Assembly (NCBI GenBank): GCA_031993545.1
Contig: DAMAHZ010000037.1
Coordinates: 1-29,542 of the forward strand
Direction of reading: 5' to 3'
Length of the DNA: 29,542 nt
DNA from: UBA1535 sp002323775
Lineage (GTDB): Bacteria > Bacillota > Clostridia > Tissierellales > Sedimentibacteraceae
A program made the translations under genes and the position numbers. Shown here in pieces: positions 7,320-15,421 of the stretch (positions within the stretch are counted from its first letter, which is position 1; the number at the start of each line of letters is the position of its first letter). The notes beneath the pieces are model-generated. The model had not been told where the DNA came from, did no database searches, and saw nothing but the letters and a program-made list of their open reading frames with translations.

Positions 7320-8624
7320 ATGATAAAAGTTGTTCAATATATAAATCAGTTCTTTGCACAAGTCGGCGGAGAAGAAATGGCTCACATCCCAGCTGAATTA
7401 AGACAAGGACCTGTTGGACCTGGACTTGCATTCAATGCTGAGTTTAAAGGAGAAGCTGAAGTAGTAGCTACAATAGTTTGTGGAGACTCTTATTTCAATG
7501 AAAATTTAGATAAAGCTAAGGCAGAAGTTTTAGCAATGGTTAAGAGCCAAAACCCAGATATATTCATAGCTGGACCTGCATTTAACGCTGGAAGATACGG
7601 AGTTGCTTGCGGAACTATAGCAGAAGCAGTTCAAGCAGAATTAAATATTCCTGTATTATCAGGTATGTACAAAGAAAACCCAGGTGCTGATATGTTCAAA
7701 ACTAAGATATACATGGTTGAGACTAAAAACAGCGCTGCTGGTATGAGAGATGCAGTTAAAAAAATGGCACCTTTGGCTTTAAAATTAGTAAGAGGTGAAA
7801 AGATAGGTGCATCAATAGAAGAAGGATATTTGCCAAACGGTGTTAGAGTTAACTTCTTCGAAAAGGAAAGAGGATCAAAAAGAGCAGTAAATATGATGCT
7901 TAAGAAGTTAGCTGGAAAAGAATTCGTTACTGAGTTCCCAATGCCTGACTTTGATAGAGTTGCTCCTAACAAAGCTATAAAAGATATAACTAAGGCTAAA
8001 ATAGCTATAGTAACATCAGGTGGTACTGTTCCAAAAGGAAACCCTGACCGTATAGAATCATCATCAGCTTCTAAATATGGAAAATATGATATTTCTGGAT
8101 TTGATGATTTAACGGCAGATGACCATGAAACAGCACACGGTGGATATGACCCAGTTTATGCTAATGCTGACTCAGACAGAGTTATACCAGTTGACATTTT
8201 AAGAGAGTATGAAAAAGCAGGAAAAATTGGATCATTACACAAATACTTCTATACAACAGTAGGTAACGGAACAGCTGTTGCAAGCTCTAAGAAATTTGCT
8301 GAAACATTTTCTAAAGAATTGCTTGCTGACGGAGTTGACGCAGTTATATTAACCTCAACCTGAGGTACTTGTACACGTTGCGGTGCAACGATGGTTAAAG
8401 AGATTGAAAGAGCTGGAATTCCAGTCGTTCATATCTGTACAGTAGTTCCAATATCATTAACAGTTGGAGCAAATAGAATAGTACCTGCAGTAGCTATACC
8501 TCATCCGCTTGGAAATCCAGCACTTAGTATGGAAGAAGAAAAGGAAATAAGGAGAGGAATAGTTGACAAGGCTCTTAAAGCTTTATCAACAGAGGTTGAT
8601 GGTCAAACAGTATTTGACAAATAA
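7320..8624 (+). CDS. grdB: Glycine reductase component B gamma subunit, selenoprotein
   Basis: GrdB takes the glycine carboxymethyl group from the GrdE Schiff base and passes it to the selenocysteine of GrdA. The gene contains an in-frame TGA at 8361-8363 that must be read as selenocysteine, residue 348 of 434. The protein family continues without break on both sides: LTST-U-GTCTRCGATMVKEIERAG. The resulting U-x2-C-x2-C redox motif is that of GrdB. A hairpin with a GGT loop sits 12 bases after the TGA and fits a bacterial SECIS. GAAGGAGG lies just before the ATG. The C-terminal part HICTVVPISLTVGANRIV is conserved in the family. A standard annotation would split it into 347- and 77-residue pieces. 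Translation needs SelA, SelB, SelC and SelD, none of which are in the window. Confidence 0.97.
8376..8390 (+). promoter_or_regulatory. SECIS hairpin of grdB
   Basis: CGTTGC (8376-8381) pairs perfectly with GCAACG (8385-8390) around a GGT loop, starting 12 bases after the selenocysteine TGA. Distance and G/U-rich apical loop match bacterial SECIS elements recognised by SelB. The hairpin lies in coding sequence for the TRCGA segment. Confidence 0.8.
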
Positions 8625-8659
8625 ATAATAGTTAATCTTGAGGTTTATAATCGTAAGTT

Positions 8660-8783
8660 GGCAGAATAAGTTGCCCCTATGATTTTAGCATAGACCTATT
8701 GTAGAGGTGCAGTATTGCTACACCTAATTGGGCGATATTGTATCGTCTGGTTTTCTGGGGTGATACCCCCCATCACCTCAGAA
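8660..8783 (+). ncRNA. Multi-hairpin structured RNA between grdB and trxB
   Basis: The 187-base gap between grdB and trxB can fold into consecutive stems: GGCAG/TTGCC (8660-8675), CTATG/CATAG (8677-8693), AGGTG/CACCT (8705-8725), GGCGATA/TATCGTC with a TTG loop (8731-8747) and a 12-bp stem 8753-8764/8772-8783 with the loop ACCCCCC. ACCT at 8694-8697 offers an alternative partner for AGGT. No T-run follows the last stem, so it is not a standard terminator. It resembles none of the RNA families I can recall. Possible roles are mRNA processing, stability of the grdB 3' end, or a regulator of trxB. No ORF fits. Confidence 0.5.
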
Positions 8784-8811
8784 CTCAATATTTTGAAAGG
8801 ATATAAGTTAA

Positions 8812-9747
8812 ATGAGTAAATTATATGATGTAATAATTATAGGTGGCGGTCCTGCTGGACTTTCAGCTGCTTTATACGCAGGCAGAGCAAGATTAAGTGT
8901 TCTGCTACTAGAAAGAGATAAAGACGGTGGTCAAATAGTTATAACTTCTGAGATAGAAAACTATCCTGGATGCTTAGAGGGAGAATCTGGACCTACTTTA
9001 ATTGACAGAATGGCAAAACAAGCACAGCACTTCGGAACAGAAAAAATCTATGACGACGTATTAGAAGTTAAGCTTGAAGGACAAGAAAAAATATTAGTAG
9101 GTAAAAAAGGCGAATACAGAGCAAAAACTGTTATAATCGCTACAGGTGCTTCACCAAGAGATATTGGTTGCAAAAATGAAAAAGACTTTATAGGTAAAGG
9201 AATTTCGTTCTGTGCGACTTGTGATGCTTCATTCTTTGAGGATTTTGAAGTATACGTAGTTGGCGGTGGAGACACTGCTGTTGAGGAAGCTATGTATATT
9301 GCTAAATTTGCAAGAAAAGTAACAATTATCCATAGACGAGATGAATTAAGAGCTGCTAAATCTATACAGGAAAAAGCCTTTGCTAATCCTAAACTTGATT
9401 TTATGTGGGATACTGTTGTAGAGGAAGTAAGCGGAGACGGCGTACTTGAATCTATGAAAGTTAAAAACGTAAAGACTGGTGAAGTTAGAGAAATACATGC
9501 TGATGAAAATGACGGAACATTTGGATTGTTTGGATTCATAGGTTATTTACCAAAAACACAGATTTTTAAAGACATTATAACTATGGAAAATGACTATATA
9601 GTAACTGATGAAGATATGAAAACAAACATCCCTGGAGTATTTGCAGCAGGTGACGTAAGAGTTAAGAGCCTAAGACAGGTTGTAACAGCATGTGCTGACG
9701 GAGCTATTGCAGCTATTCAAGTAGAGAAGTATATAGAAAATATGTAA
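8812..9747 (+). CDS. trxB: Thioredoxin reductase of the glycine reductase system
   Basis: This FAD- and NAD(P)H-dependent flavoprotein passes electrons to the thioredoxin encoded next door, which regenerates the selenoprotein GrdA after each glycine reduction. Seen are the FAD-binding GGGPAGLSAALYAGRA near the N-terminus, the redox pair CATC (FCATCDASFF), the nicotinamide nucleotide-binding VVGGGDTAVEEA and the C-terminal FAD motif GVFAAGDV. At 311 residues it is the normal low-molecular-weight form. AAAGGA precedes the ATG by about 10 bases. It follows the structured RNA and is 40 bases ahead of trxA. Confidence 0.96.
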   Translation: MSKLYDVIIIGGGPAGLSAALYAGRARLSVLLLERDKDGGQIVITSEIENYPGCLEGESGPTLIDRMAKQAQHFGTEKIYDDVLEVKLEGQEKILVGKKGEYRAKTVIIATGASPRDIGCKNEKDFIGKGISFCATCDASFFEDFEVYVVGGGDTAVEEAMYIAKFARKVTIIHRRDELRAAKSIQEKAFANPKLDFMWDTVVEEVSGDGVLESMKVKNVKTGEVREIHADENDGTFGLFGFIGYLPKTQIFKDIITMENDYIVTDEDMKTNIPGVFAAGDVRVKSLRQVVTACADGAIAAIQVEKYIENM

Positions 9748-9787
9748 TTAATATTTATAATTCTATCTTAGAAAGGAGATATATGTA

Positions 9788-10105
9788 ATGTTAGAAGTAG
9801 ATAAAGAAACCTTTGAAGCCGAGGTTTTACAGGCGGAGGGTTATGTATTAGTAGATTATTTTGGAGATGGTTGTGTACCATGCCAAGCTTTAATGCCACA
9901 TGTTCACGCTTATGCTGAAAAATATGATGGAAAAATGAAGTTCACTTCATTAAATACAACTAAAGCAAGAAGACTTGCAATAGGACAAAAAATACTTGGT
10001 CTACCAGTTATTGCTATATACAAAGATGGTGCTAAAGTTGAGGAACTAATCAAAGAAGCAGCAACACCAGAAGCAGTTGAAGCAATGATACAAAAATATA
10101 TTTAA
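9788..10105 (+). CDS. trxA: Thioredoxin with GCVPC active site
   Basis: This is a 105-residue thioredoxin fold, with the active site GCVPC (C29, C32) instead of the nearly universal WCGPC, and the cis-proline loop LGLPVIAIY. The GCVPC variant is known for thioredoxins of glycine-reducing clostridia and Eubacterium acidaminophilum, where it donates electrons to glycine reductase. Losing Trp and Gly from the motif should shift its redox potential and partner choice, so it probably serves mainly TrxB and the Grd proteins. AGAAAGGAGAT lies upstream of ATG 9788. The hairpin after the stop has no T-run. Confidence 0.95.
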   Translation: MLEVDKETFEAEVLQAEGYVLVDYFGDGCVPCQALMPHVHAYAEKYDGKMKFTSLNTTKARRLAIGQKILGLPVIAIYKDGAKVEELIKEAATPEAVEAMIQKYI

Positions 10106-10116
10106 TAATATTCAAA

Positions 10117-10137
10117 AACATGTATTTATTACATGTT
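10117..10137 (+). other. Perfect hairpin after trxA
   Basis: AACATGTA (10117-10124) pairs with TACATGTT (10130-10137) around TTTAT. It lies 11 bases after the trxA stop. With no T-run it is more likely an mRNA stability or processing element than a terminator; grdA follows within 95 bases. Confidence 0.4.
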
Positions 10138-10231
10138 AATAAAAAATAGTAAACAGCAAATAATAATAAATGAGCATTTAAGAATGAATGCTAAAGAATA
10201 AAATAATAAAAAATAATAATAGGAGGAAAAA

Positions 10232-10702
10232 ATGAGCTTATTAAATGGTAAGAAAATAATCATAATAGGCGACAGAGACGGTATACCTGGTCCAGCTATT
10301 GAAGAATGTGTTAAATCAGCTGGCGCAGAAGTAGTATATTCTTCTACAGAATGTTTTGTCTGAACTGCCGCTGGAGCAATGGATTTGGAAAATCAAAAGA
10401 GGGTAAAAGAGTTAACAGAAAAACACGGAGCAGAGAACATGGTAGTTGTACTTGGTGCTGCTGAAGGTGAAGCTTCTGGTTTAGCTGCTGAAACTGTTAC
10501 AAACGGTGACCCTACTTATGCAGGTCCATTGACAGGAGTTCAGTTAGGACTTCGAGTTTATCATGTATGCGAGCCTGAAATTAAAAGTGAAGTTGACGAA
10601 GCTATCTACGATGAGCAAGTTAGTATGATGGAGATGGTTATCGACGTAGATGACATAATCTCTGAAATGACTTCAATAAGAGAACAATACTGCAAATTTT
10701 AA
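10232..10702 (+). CDS. grdA: Glycine reductase selenoprotein A
   Basis: GrdA carries the carboxymethyl-selenoether from GrdB to component C, where ketene transfer yields an acetyl enzyme and a Se-S bridge that thioredoxin reduces. Translation starts at ATG 10232 after AGGAGG (10221-10226). It crosses an in-frame TGA at 10361-10363 as selenocysteine 44 in ECFV-U-TAAGAMDLENQ, the invariant GrdA motif, to give 156 residues. Treating the TGA as a stop would discard the whole N-terminal third and start wrongly at 10379. The rest, with GAAEGEASGLAAETVTNGDP, is family-typical. It is the last gene before a strong terminator, and its excellent ribosome site fits the high amount of GrdA needed. Confidence 0.97.
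10382..10394 (+). promoter_or_regulatory. Candidate SECIS hairpin of grdA
   Basis: GATTT (10382-10386) pairs with AAATC (10390-10394) around a GGA loop, starting 18 bases after the TGA. Distance and loop are within what bacterial SECIS elements show, but the AU stem is weak and other folds of 10364-10400 are possible. Confidence 0.5.
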
Positions 10703-10713
10703 TTGATAGTATC

Positions 10714-10777
10714 AAAGCCTATGCACTGATAACACTTAAATGTAGTAAAATGCTTATAAAGCAAGTGCATAGGCTTT
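10714..10777 (+). repeat. Long inverted repeat with nested hairpin after grdA
   Basis: A 14-bp perfect stem joins 10714-10727 (AAAGCCTATGCACT) to 10764-10777 (AGTGCATAGGCTTT). The loop itself ends in a small hairpin TGCTT/AAGCA (10751-10763). It stands directly before the terminator at 10779, so the two form a tandem structure that could shield the grdA 3' end. A small RNA or a remnant of a miniature inverted-repeat element are alternatives. Confidence 0.6.
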
Positions 10778-10778
10778 T

Positions 10779-10806
10779 AAAAAAGGTGATTATAATCACC
10801 TTTTTT
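10779..10806. terminator. Bidirectional terminator after grdA
   Basis: The palindrome GGTGATTATAATCACC (10785-10800) is flanked by six A (10779-10784) and six T (10801-10806). It should end most transcripts from the riboswitch promoter and so separate grdA from grdC-grdD. Confidence 0.92.
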
Positions 10807-10843
10807 GCAATAAATAACCATAAAGGGTCTTGAATGAGTTGAA

Positions 10844-10900
10844 ATTCTCATATAAATTGAGAGTCTTAACTATATCAAGAAGTTCAATTTATTTGAGAAT
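10844..10900. repeat. 17-base inverted repeat upstream of grdC
   Basis: Arms 10844-10860 and 10884-10900 are complementary at 16 of 17 positions with a 23-base loop. A weak promoter-like pair, TTGAGA (10893-10898) and TATAAA (10916-10921), 17 bases apart, overlaps the second arm, but a transcript from it would begin inside the grdC ribosome site. The repeat may be an operator or a leader hairpin controlling grdC-grdD. Confidence 0.45.
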
Positions 10901-10943
10901 ATAAAGATTTTATAGTATAAAATTAGAAAGGATAAATATAAAA

Positions 10944-12479
10944 ATGAATAATAGTGTATTAAAAGCTACTGGTTATGTATTAGTGCATACTCCTGATATG
11001 GTTTTACACCACGGAACAACTCAGACTACTGAAAAAAGAGTTAACCCAGATTCTGAGTATTTAAAGAAAATACCTGCTAATCTAAGATCATTTGAAGATG
11101 TTGTTGCTTATGCACCAAATCAAACATATATAGGTAACATGACACCACAGGAATTAGGCAAAATAGAAGCTCCATGGTATGATAAAAAGGTTGAAGGGGC
11201 TAAAAGAGAAGGAAAATTTGGAGAGATAATGCCACAAGACGAATTTATCGCATTGATGCAAATTTGTGACGCATTTGACCTTGTAAAATTAGAAAAAGGA
11301 TTTGCTGCTGAGACTAAAAAAGCATACGATGCTCATCCAATATTAAAGGATTTATCAGCACAAATTAAAGAAGGCGAAGATTTAGAAACTATAATGCACA
11401 TGGTAAATGATGAGCATGCAGAGGCATTCCATCATGCAGGAAAAATTGTTGGCTGTGTAAAAAGAGCACATGACATAGATGAGAACTTATCAGCTCATGT
11501 TATGTTTGAAAACTTAGTATCTAAGGCTTCTAACGTACTTGCATTGTTGCATTTAGTTGCTAAAAATGGAATAGACAAAAACGAAATAGAATATGTTATC
11601 GACTGCTCAGAAGAAGCTTGTGGAGATATGAACCAAAGAGGCGGCGGAAACTTTGCTAAGGCTTGTGCTGAGACAGCTGGATTTACACATGCTACAGGCT
11701 CAGACGTAAGAGGATTCTGTGCAGGACCTGCACATGCTCTTATTCATGCAGCTTCATTAGTTAAAGCAGGAGCTTTCAAAAATGTTGTTGTATCAGCAGG
11801 TGGATGTACTGCTAAGCTTGGTATGAATGGTAAGGATCATATCAAAAAAGAAATTCCTATATTAGAAGATTGTTTGGGTGGATTTGCTGTATTAGTTAGC
11901 GAAAATGATGGAGTTAGCCCTGAATTTATTACAGATGTTATTGGTAGACATGCAGTAGGAACAGGCTCATCACCACAAGCTGTTATAAGCTCACTTGTTA
12001 CAGAAGCTTTGGACAAGGCTGGACTTAAAATAACAGATGTTGACAAGTATTCAGCAGAAATGCAAAATCCTGATATAACTAAACCAGCAGGAGCAGGAGA
12101 CGTTCCAGCATCTAACTATAAGATGATAGCAGCTTTAGCAGTAAAAAGAGGCGAATTAGAAAAAGCAGAGGTTGCTACTTTCGGAGACAAATATGGTATG
12201 CCAGGTTGGGCTCCAACTCAAGGACATATACCTTCAGGAGTTCCATACTTAGGTTTTGTAAGAGACGAAATATTGGCTGGAGAAACTAAGAGAGCAATGA
12301 TAGTTGGTAAGGGTAGTTTGTTCTTAGGAAGAATGACTAACCTATTTGACGGAGTATCATTCTTGATTGAAGCTAATCATGGAAATAAAGCAGAACAAGG
12401 TACAGTATCAGAAGGTCAAATTAAAGGCTTAATAGCTGAGGCACTCAAAAATTTCGCTTCTAATCTTCTAGCAGAATAG
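10944..12479 (+). CDS. grdC: Glycine reductase component C subunit beta
   Basis: Component C accepts the carboxymethyl group from GrdA as a thioester and releases acetyl phosphate, from which acetate kinase makes ATP. GrdC is the larger subunit, related to beta-ketoacyl-ACP synthase III enzymes. Recognisable stretches are KATGYVLVHTPDMVLHHGTT at the N-terminus, EEACGDMNQRGGGNFAKACA in the middle, and VVSAGGCTAKLGMNGKDH. The length of 511 residues is normal. AAAGGAT precedes the ATG. The gene is separated from grdA by a terminator and a 137-base spacer with its own inverted repeat, so it probably has a separate promoter. It is 12 bases from grdD. Confidence 0.96.
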   Translation: MNNSVLKATGYVLVHTPDMVLHHGTTQTTEKRVNPDSEYLKKIPANLRSFEDVVAYAPNQTYIGNMTPQELGKIEAPWYDKKVEGAKREGKFGEIMPQDEFIALMQICDAFDLVKLEKGFAAETKKAYDAHPILKDLSAQIKEGEDLETIMHMVNDEHAEAFHHAGKIVGCVKRAHDIDENLSAHVMFENLVSKASNVLALLHLVAKNGIDKNEIEYVIDCSEEACGDMNQRGGGNFAKACAETAGFTHATGSDVRGFCAGPAHALIHAASLVKAGAFKNVVVSAGGCTAKLGMNGKDHIKKEIPILEDCLGGFAVLVSENDGVSPEFITDVIGRHAVGTGSSPQAVISSLVTEALDKAGLKITDVDKYSAEMQNPDITKPAGAGDVPASNYKMIAALAVKRGELEKAEVATFGDKYGMPGWAPTQGHIPSGVPYLGFVRDEILAGETKRAMIVGKGSLFLGRMTNLFDGVSFLIEANHGNKAEQGTVSEGQIKGLIAEALKNFASNLLAE

Positions 12480-12491
12480 AGGAGGGGCAAT

Positions 12492-13664
12492 ATGTCAGAA
12501 CAAGTTAAAAAAATAATCGGCAAGGTATTTTTAGAATTAGCTGATACACTTGCTACAGGCTCATATGGCAAAAAACCAAATATAGGAATTACTGCTCTTG
12601 GAAGCGAGCATGGTGAAGACAATGCTATAAATGGTGCTGTTAAAGCGTTAAAATCTAATATAGATGTGACAGTTATAGGTACAAAAGCAGCAGAGGGTTT
12701 GAAACTTGCAAAAGTAAACTCAGAAGATGAATCTCACAAGATGATGGAAGAACTTTTGAGCAGCGGAGAAATCGATGCAGCAGTAACAATGCACTATCCG
12801 TTCCCTATAGGTGTTTCTACAGTGGGTAAAGTTGTAACACCAGGAACAGGAAAAGAAATGTTTATTGCAACAACTACAGGTACTTCATCTACTGACAGAG
12901 TTGAAGCAATGATTAAAAATGCGATTTATGGTATAATTACAGCAAAAGCTTGTGGAATTAAAAACCCAACTGTCGGTATACTCAATATTGACGGAGCAAG
13001 ACAGGTTGAAATTGCACTTAAAAAGCTTCAAGAAAATGGATATGATATAAACTTTACAGAGTCTAAAAGATCAGACGGAGGAGTTGTTATGAGAGGAAAT
13101 GACCTTCTTATGGCTTCTGCTGATGTTATGGTTATGGATTCATTGACAGGCAATATAATGATAAAGATGTTTTCTTCATATACAACTGGAGGCTCATATG
13201 AGTCATTAGGCTATGGATACGGACCTGGAATTGGTGAGGGCTTTGACAAGATTATAATGATTTTATCAAGAGCTTCAGGAGAACCAGTAGTTGAAGGAGC
13301 AATCAAGTATGCAGCAGAGCTTGTAAGAGGAAACCTTATCGCTATTGCTAAGGAAGAATTTGATAAAGTAAAAAAAGCAGGACTTGATACTGTGTTAAAA
13401 AGCTTAAAACCAGCTAAAAAGGAAGCTTCTACTGATGAAGATGTAGTTGCTCCAGCTAAAGAAGTTGTTACAGGACAAATCTCAGGAATAGAAATTATGG
13501 ATTTAGAAGATGCTGTAAAAGCTTTATGGAAAAAATCTATATATGCAGAAAGCGGAATGGGATGTACAGGTCCAATAGTATTGGTAAATGAAACAAAGCT
13601 TAAAGATGCTGTAAATGTATTAATTGAAGCAGGTTTCGTTTCAAAAGAAAAGGCAGATTGTTAA
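12492..13664 (+). CDS. grdD: Glycine reductase component C subunit alpha
   Basis: GrdD carries the reactive cysteine that receives the acetyl group before phosphorolysis to acetyl phosphate. The cysteine lies in AESGMGCTGPIVLVNE near the C-terminus. It is residue 358 here, one off the position I recall for the acetylated Cys in a clostridial GrdD. The main domain resembles PlsX/phosphotransacetylase-type enzymes (GITALGSEHGEDNAINGAVKAL is in that region, given in part as GITALGSEHGEDN). A lysine- and alanine-rich linker (PAKKEASTDEDVVAPAKE) separates it from the cysteine segment. GAGGAGGGG gives a very strong ribosome site 5-6 bases before the ATG. A terminator follows, closing the operon. 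Confidence 0.96.
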   Translation: MSEQVKKIIGKVFLELADTLATGSYGKKPNIGITALGSEHGEDNAINGAVKALKSNIDVTVIGTKAAEGLKLAKVNSEDESHKMMEELLSSGEIDAAVTMHYPFPIGVSTVGKVVTPGTGKEMFIATTTGTSSTDRVEAMIKNAIYGIITAKACGIKNPTVGILNIDGARQVEIALKKLQENGYDINFTESKRSDGGVVMRGNDLLMASADVMVMDSLTGNIMIKMFSSYTTGGSYESLGYGYGPGIGEGFDKIIMILSRASGEPVVEGAIKYAAELVRGNLIAIAKEEFDKVKKAGLDTVLKSLKPAKKEASTDEDVVAPAKEVVTGQISGIEIMDLEDAVKALWKKSIYAESGMGCTGPIVLVNETKLKDAVNVLIEAGFVSKEKADC

Positions 13665-13693
13665 AAATCAGTTTTTCATTGAGAAATTTAAAG

Positions 13694-13729
13694 AAAAGGT
13701 TGCAATAATATAAAAGGCAACCTTTTTTT
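13694..13729 (+). terminator. Intrinsic terminator after grdD
   Basis: AAAAGGTTGC (13694-13703) pairs with GCAACCTTTT (13717-13726), and a run of seven T spans 13723-13729. Confidence 0.92.
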
Positions 13730-13816
13730 GTGCTTTTTTCAAAGATAAAATAAATTCTTATTGCTGAAACATTGATAAAATATTATTGAAATATTGATAA
13801 AACAATTAAAATCTTT

Positions 13817-13845
13817 TTGCTTTTTATGTAGGATTTTGGTATAAT
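13817..13845 (+). promoter_or_regulatory. Sigma-A promoter of rpoN
   Basis: TTGCTT (13817-13822) and TATAAT (13840-13845) are separated by 17 bases and lie about 40 bases before the rpoN start. Just upstream, the decamer ATTGATAAAA occurs twice (within 13772-13804), a possible operator. Confidence 0.72.
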
Positions 13846-13887
13846 AAATGCAAATAAAAAAATTCTGCTAAAAAAGGAGTTTCTACC

Positions 13888-15303
13888 ATGAAAATGGGTT
13901 TTGAGCTTAGCTTATCACAAACGCAAAAATTAATAATGACACCAGAGCTTAGACAGGCTATACAGATATTGCAATTTAATAATGTTGAGCTTATGGAATA
14001 TTTGAATAATCAATTAGAGGCTAATCCTTTTTTAGAGGTAGTCGAAAAAAAGGATGATGATTCAAAGAATGACAATGAAAAAGATTCTTCATACTTGGAT
14101 AATGATGGTTTAAAGGATAAGATTGACTGGAAAGAAGTAGTTGAGAGGTATGATGATATTAGCTATAAGGCTAATGAAATCGCTGTTGATGCTGAAAACA
14201 GACAATCCTTTGAAAGCTATACTTCTAAGAAGGCATCACTTAAGGAGCATTTGATGCTTCAACTTGGTATGTCCGCAAAAACTGAAAAGGAAAGAAAAAT
14301 TGGAGAGTTTTTAATTGAATCATTAGACCGTAAGGGTTATCTTGCCTGTAGTGTACATGATATAAGCCTACAAATAAATGAAAGTCATATAGATGTGGAA
14401 AAGTCTTTGCACCTTATACAAAGCTTTGATCCGGTAGGGGTTGGAGCAAGAAATTTAAGCGAATGTTTGATGATTCAGCTTAAAGAAAAAGGAATACAGG
14501 ATAGAAATGCCTATGTGATTGTTGATAAGTATTTAGATGATATAGCAACAAACAAAATGCAAAAAATATCCAAAGAGCTTGGAATTCCTGTACAAAGAGT
14601 TCAAAGTATATGCGACATTATAAAGATGCTTGAACCAAAACCGGCTAGAGGCTTTATAGTAGATAGTGACAATATAAGATATATTGTCCCGGATGTTACC
14701 ATAGAGAAAATAAATGATGAATATGTTATTATAATTAATGACAGCAATTTGCCGGTTTTATCGATAAGCAGCTATTATAAACGCTTAGCCAATGATATTG
14801 ATGATAAAGAAGCCAGTAAGTTTTTATCTGATAAGCTAAATTCTTCAATGTGGCTAATTAAGAGCATTGAGCAAAGAAGAAGTACTTTATACAAGGTTGT
14901 AGAGTCTATATTGAAATTTCAAAAAAGTTTCTTTGATAGCGGAGACGGTGTTTTAAAGCCTTTGATATTAAGAGATGTAGCTGAGGATATCTCAGTTCAT
15001 GAATCAACAGTAAGTCGTGCAACTAATGGAAAATACGTTCAGAGTCCAAGAGGTCTTTTTGAATTAAAATATTTTTTCACAAGTAGTATAAGCGATGAAA
15101 ATAGTAGTGTTGGAGTTTCTTCAACAAGTGTTAAATCTCAAATCAAAGAAATGATAGATAGAGAAAATTCAGTAAAGCCTTTAAGTGACCAAAAAATTGC
15201 AGATATGCTAGCAAATAAAGGAATTAATATATCAAGAAGAACTGTAGCAAAATACAGAGATGAAATGATGATACCAGCCTCATCAATGAGGAGAAGATTT
15301 TAA
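13888..15303 (+). CDS. rpoN: RNA polymerase sigma-54 factor
   Basis: RpoN directs RNA polymerase to -24/-12 promoters and needs an ATP-driven activator to open DNA. All parts are visible. Region I is the Gln/Leu-rich start (LSLSQTQKLIMTPELRQAIQ, residues about 4-23, then EANPFLEV). An acidic linker lies around residues 52-75, followed by the core-binding and HTH domain (DVAEDISVHESTVSRATNGK). The RpoN box reads SRRTVAKYRD at residues 449-458, which contacts the -24 element. AAAGGAG sits 8 bases before the ATG. Length 471 is normal. It stands directly before an enhancer-binding activator, with two matching -24/-12 promoters downstream. No terminator is visible between it and the activator. Confidence 0.97.
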   Translation: MKMGFELSLSQTQKLIMTPELRQAIQILQFNNVELMEYLNNQLEANPFLEVVEKKDDDSKNDNEKDSSYLDNDGLKDKIDWKEVVERYDDISYKANEIAVDAENRQSFESYTSKKASLKEHLMLQLGMSAKTEKERKIGEFLIESLDRKGYLACSVHDISLQINESHIDVEKSLHLIQSFDPVGVGARNLSECLMIQLKEKGIQDRNAYVIVDKYLDDIATNKMQKISKELGIPVQRVQSICDIIKMLEPKPARGFIVDSDNIRYIVPDVTIEKINDEYVIIINDSNLPVLSISSYYKRLANDIDDKEASKFLSDKLNSSMWLIKSIEQRRSTLYKVVESILKFQKSFFDSGDGVLKPLILRDVAEDISVHESTVSRATNGKYVQSPRGLFELKYFFTSSISDENSSVGVSSTSVKSQIKEMIDRENSVKPLSDQKIADMLANKGINISRRTVAKYRDEMMIPASSMRRRF

Positions 15304-15381
15304 GTTGTGCAATAATATAAAAAAGTAAGTAGCTTATAAAAAATATAAGGTTTAAGGAAGCTTAAGATAATGAAAGGATAG

Positions 15382-15421
15382 GTACCGAACTCATACAAAT
15401 GATGTTTTATGAAACCGGTAC
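15382..15421 (+). promoter_or_regulatory. Hairpin between ribosome site and start codon of the activator gene
   Basis: GTACCG (15382-15387) pairs with CGGTAC (15416-15421). Inside, a symmetric AAC/AAC internal loop leads to TCATA/TATGA, a bulged C and AAA/TTT around TGATG. AAAGGATAG (15373-15381) lies immediately before it and the GTG start at 15422 immediately after. Folding would bring the distant ribosome site next to the start codon. A short frame (MMFYETGTWS, 15399-15431) inside it is an alternative reading as leader peptide. Confidence 0.5.

Noticed and set aside
8391..8624. Stand-alone 77-residue ORF after grdB
   Set aside because: It is the C-terminal end of GrdB behind the selenocysteine codon.
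8659..8674. TTGGCAGAATAAGTTGCC before trxB looks like a sigma-54 promoter
   Set aside because: GG and GC are separated by 11 bases, not 10. Sigma-54 promoters tolerate this badly, and the same bases form a hairpin stem.
10379..10702. Stand-alone 107-residue ORF
   Set aside because: It is the C-terminal part of selenoprotein GrdA downstream of the selenocysteine codon.
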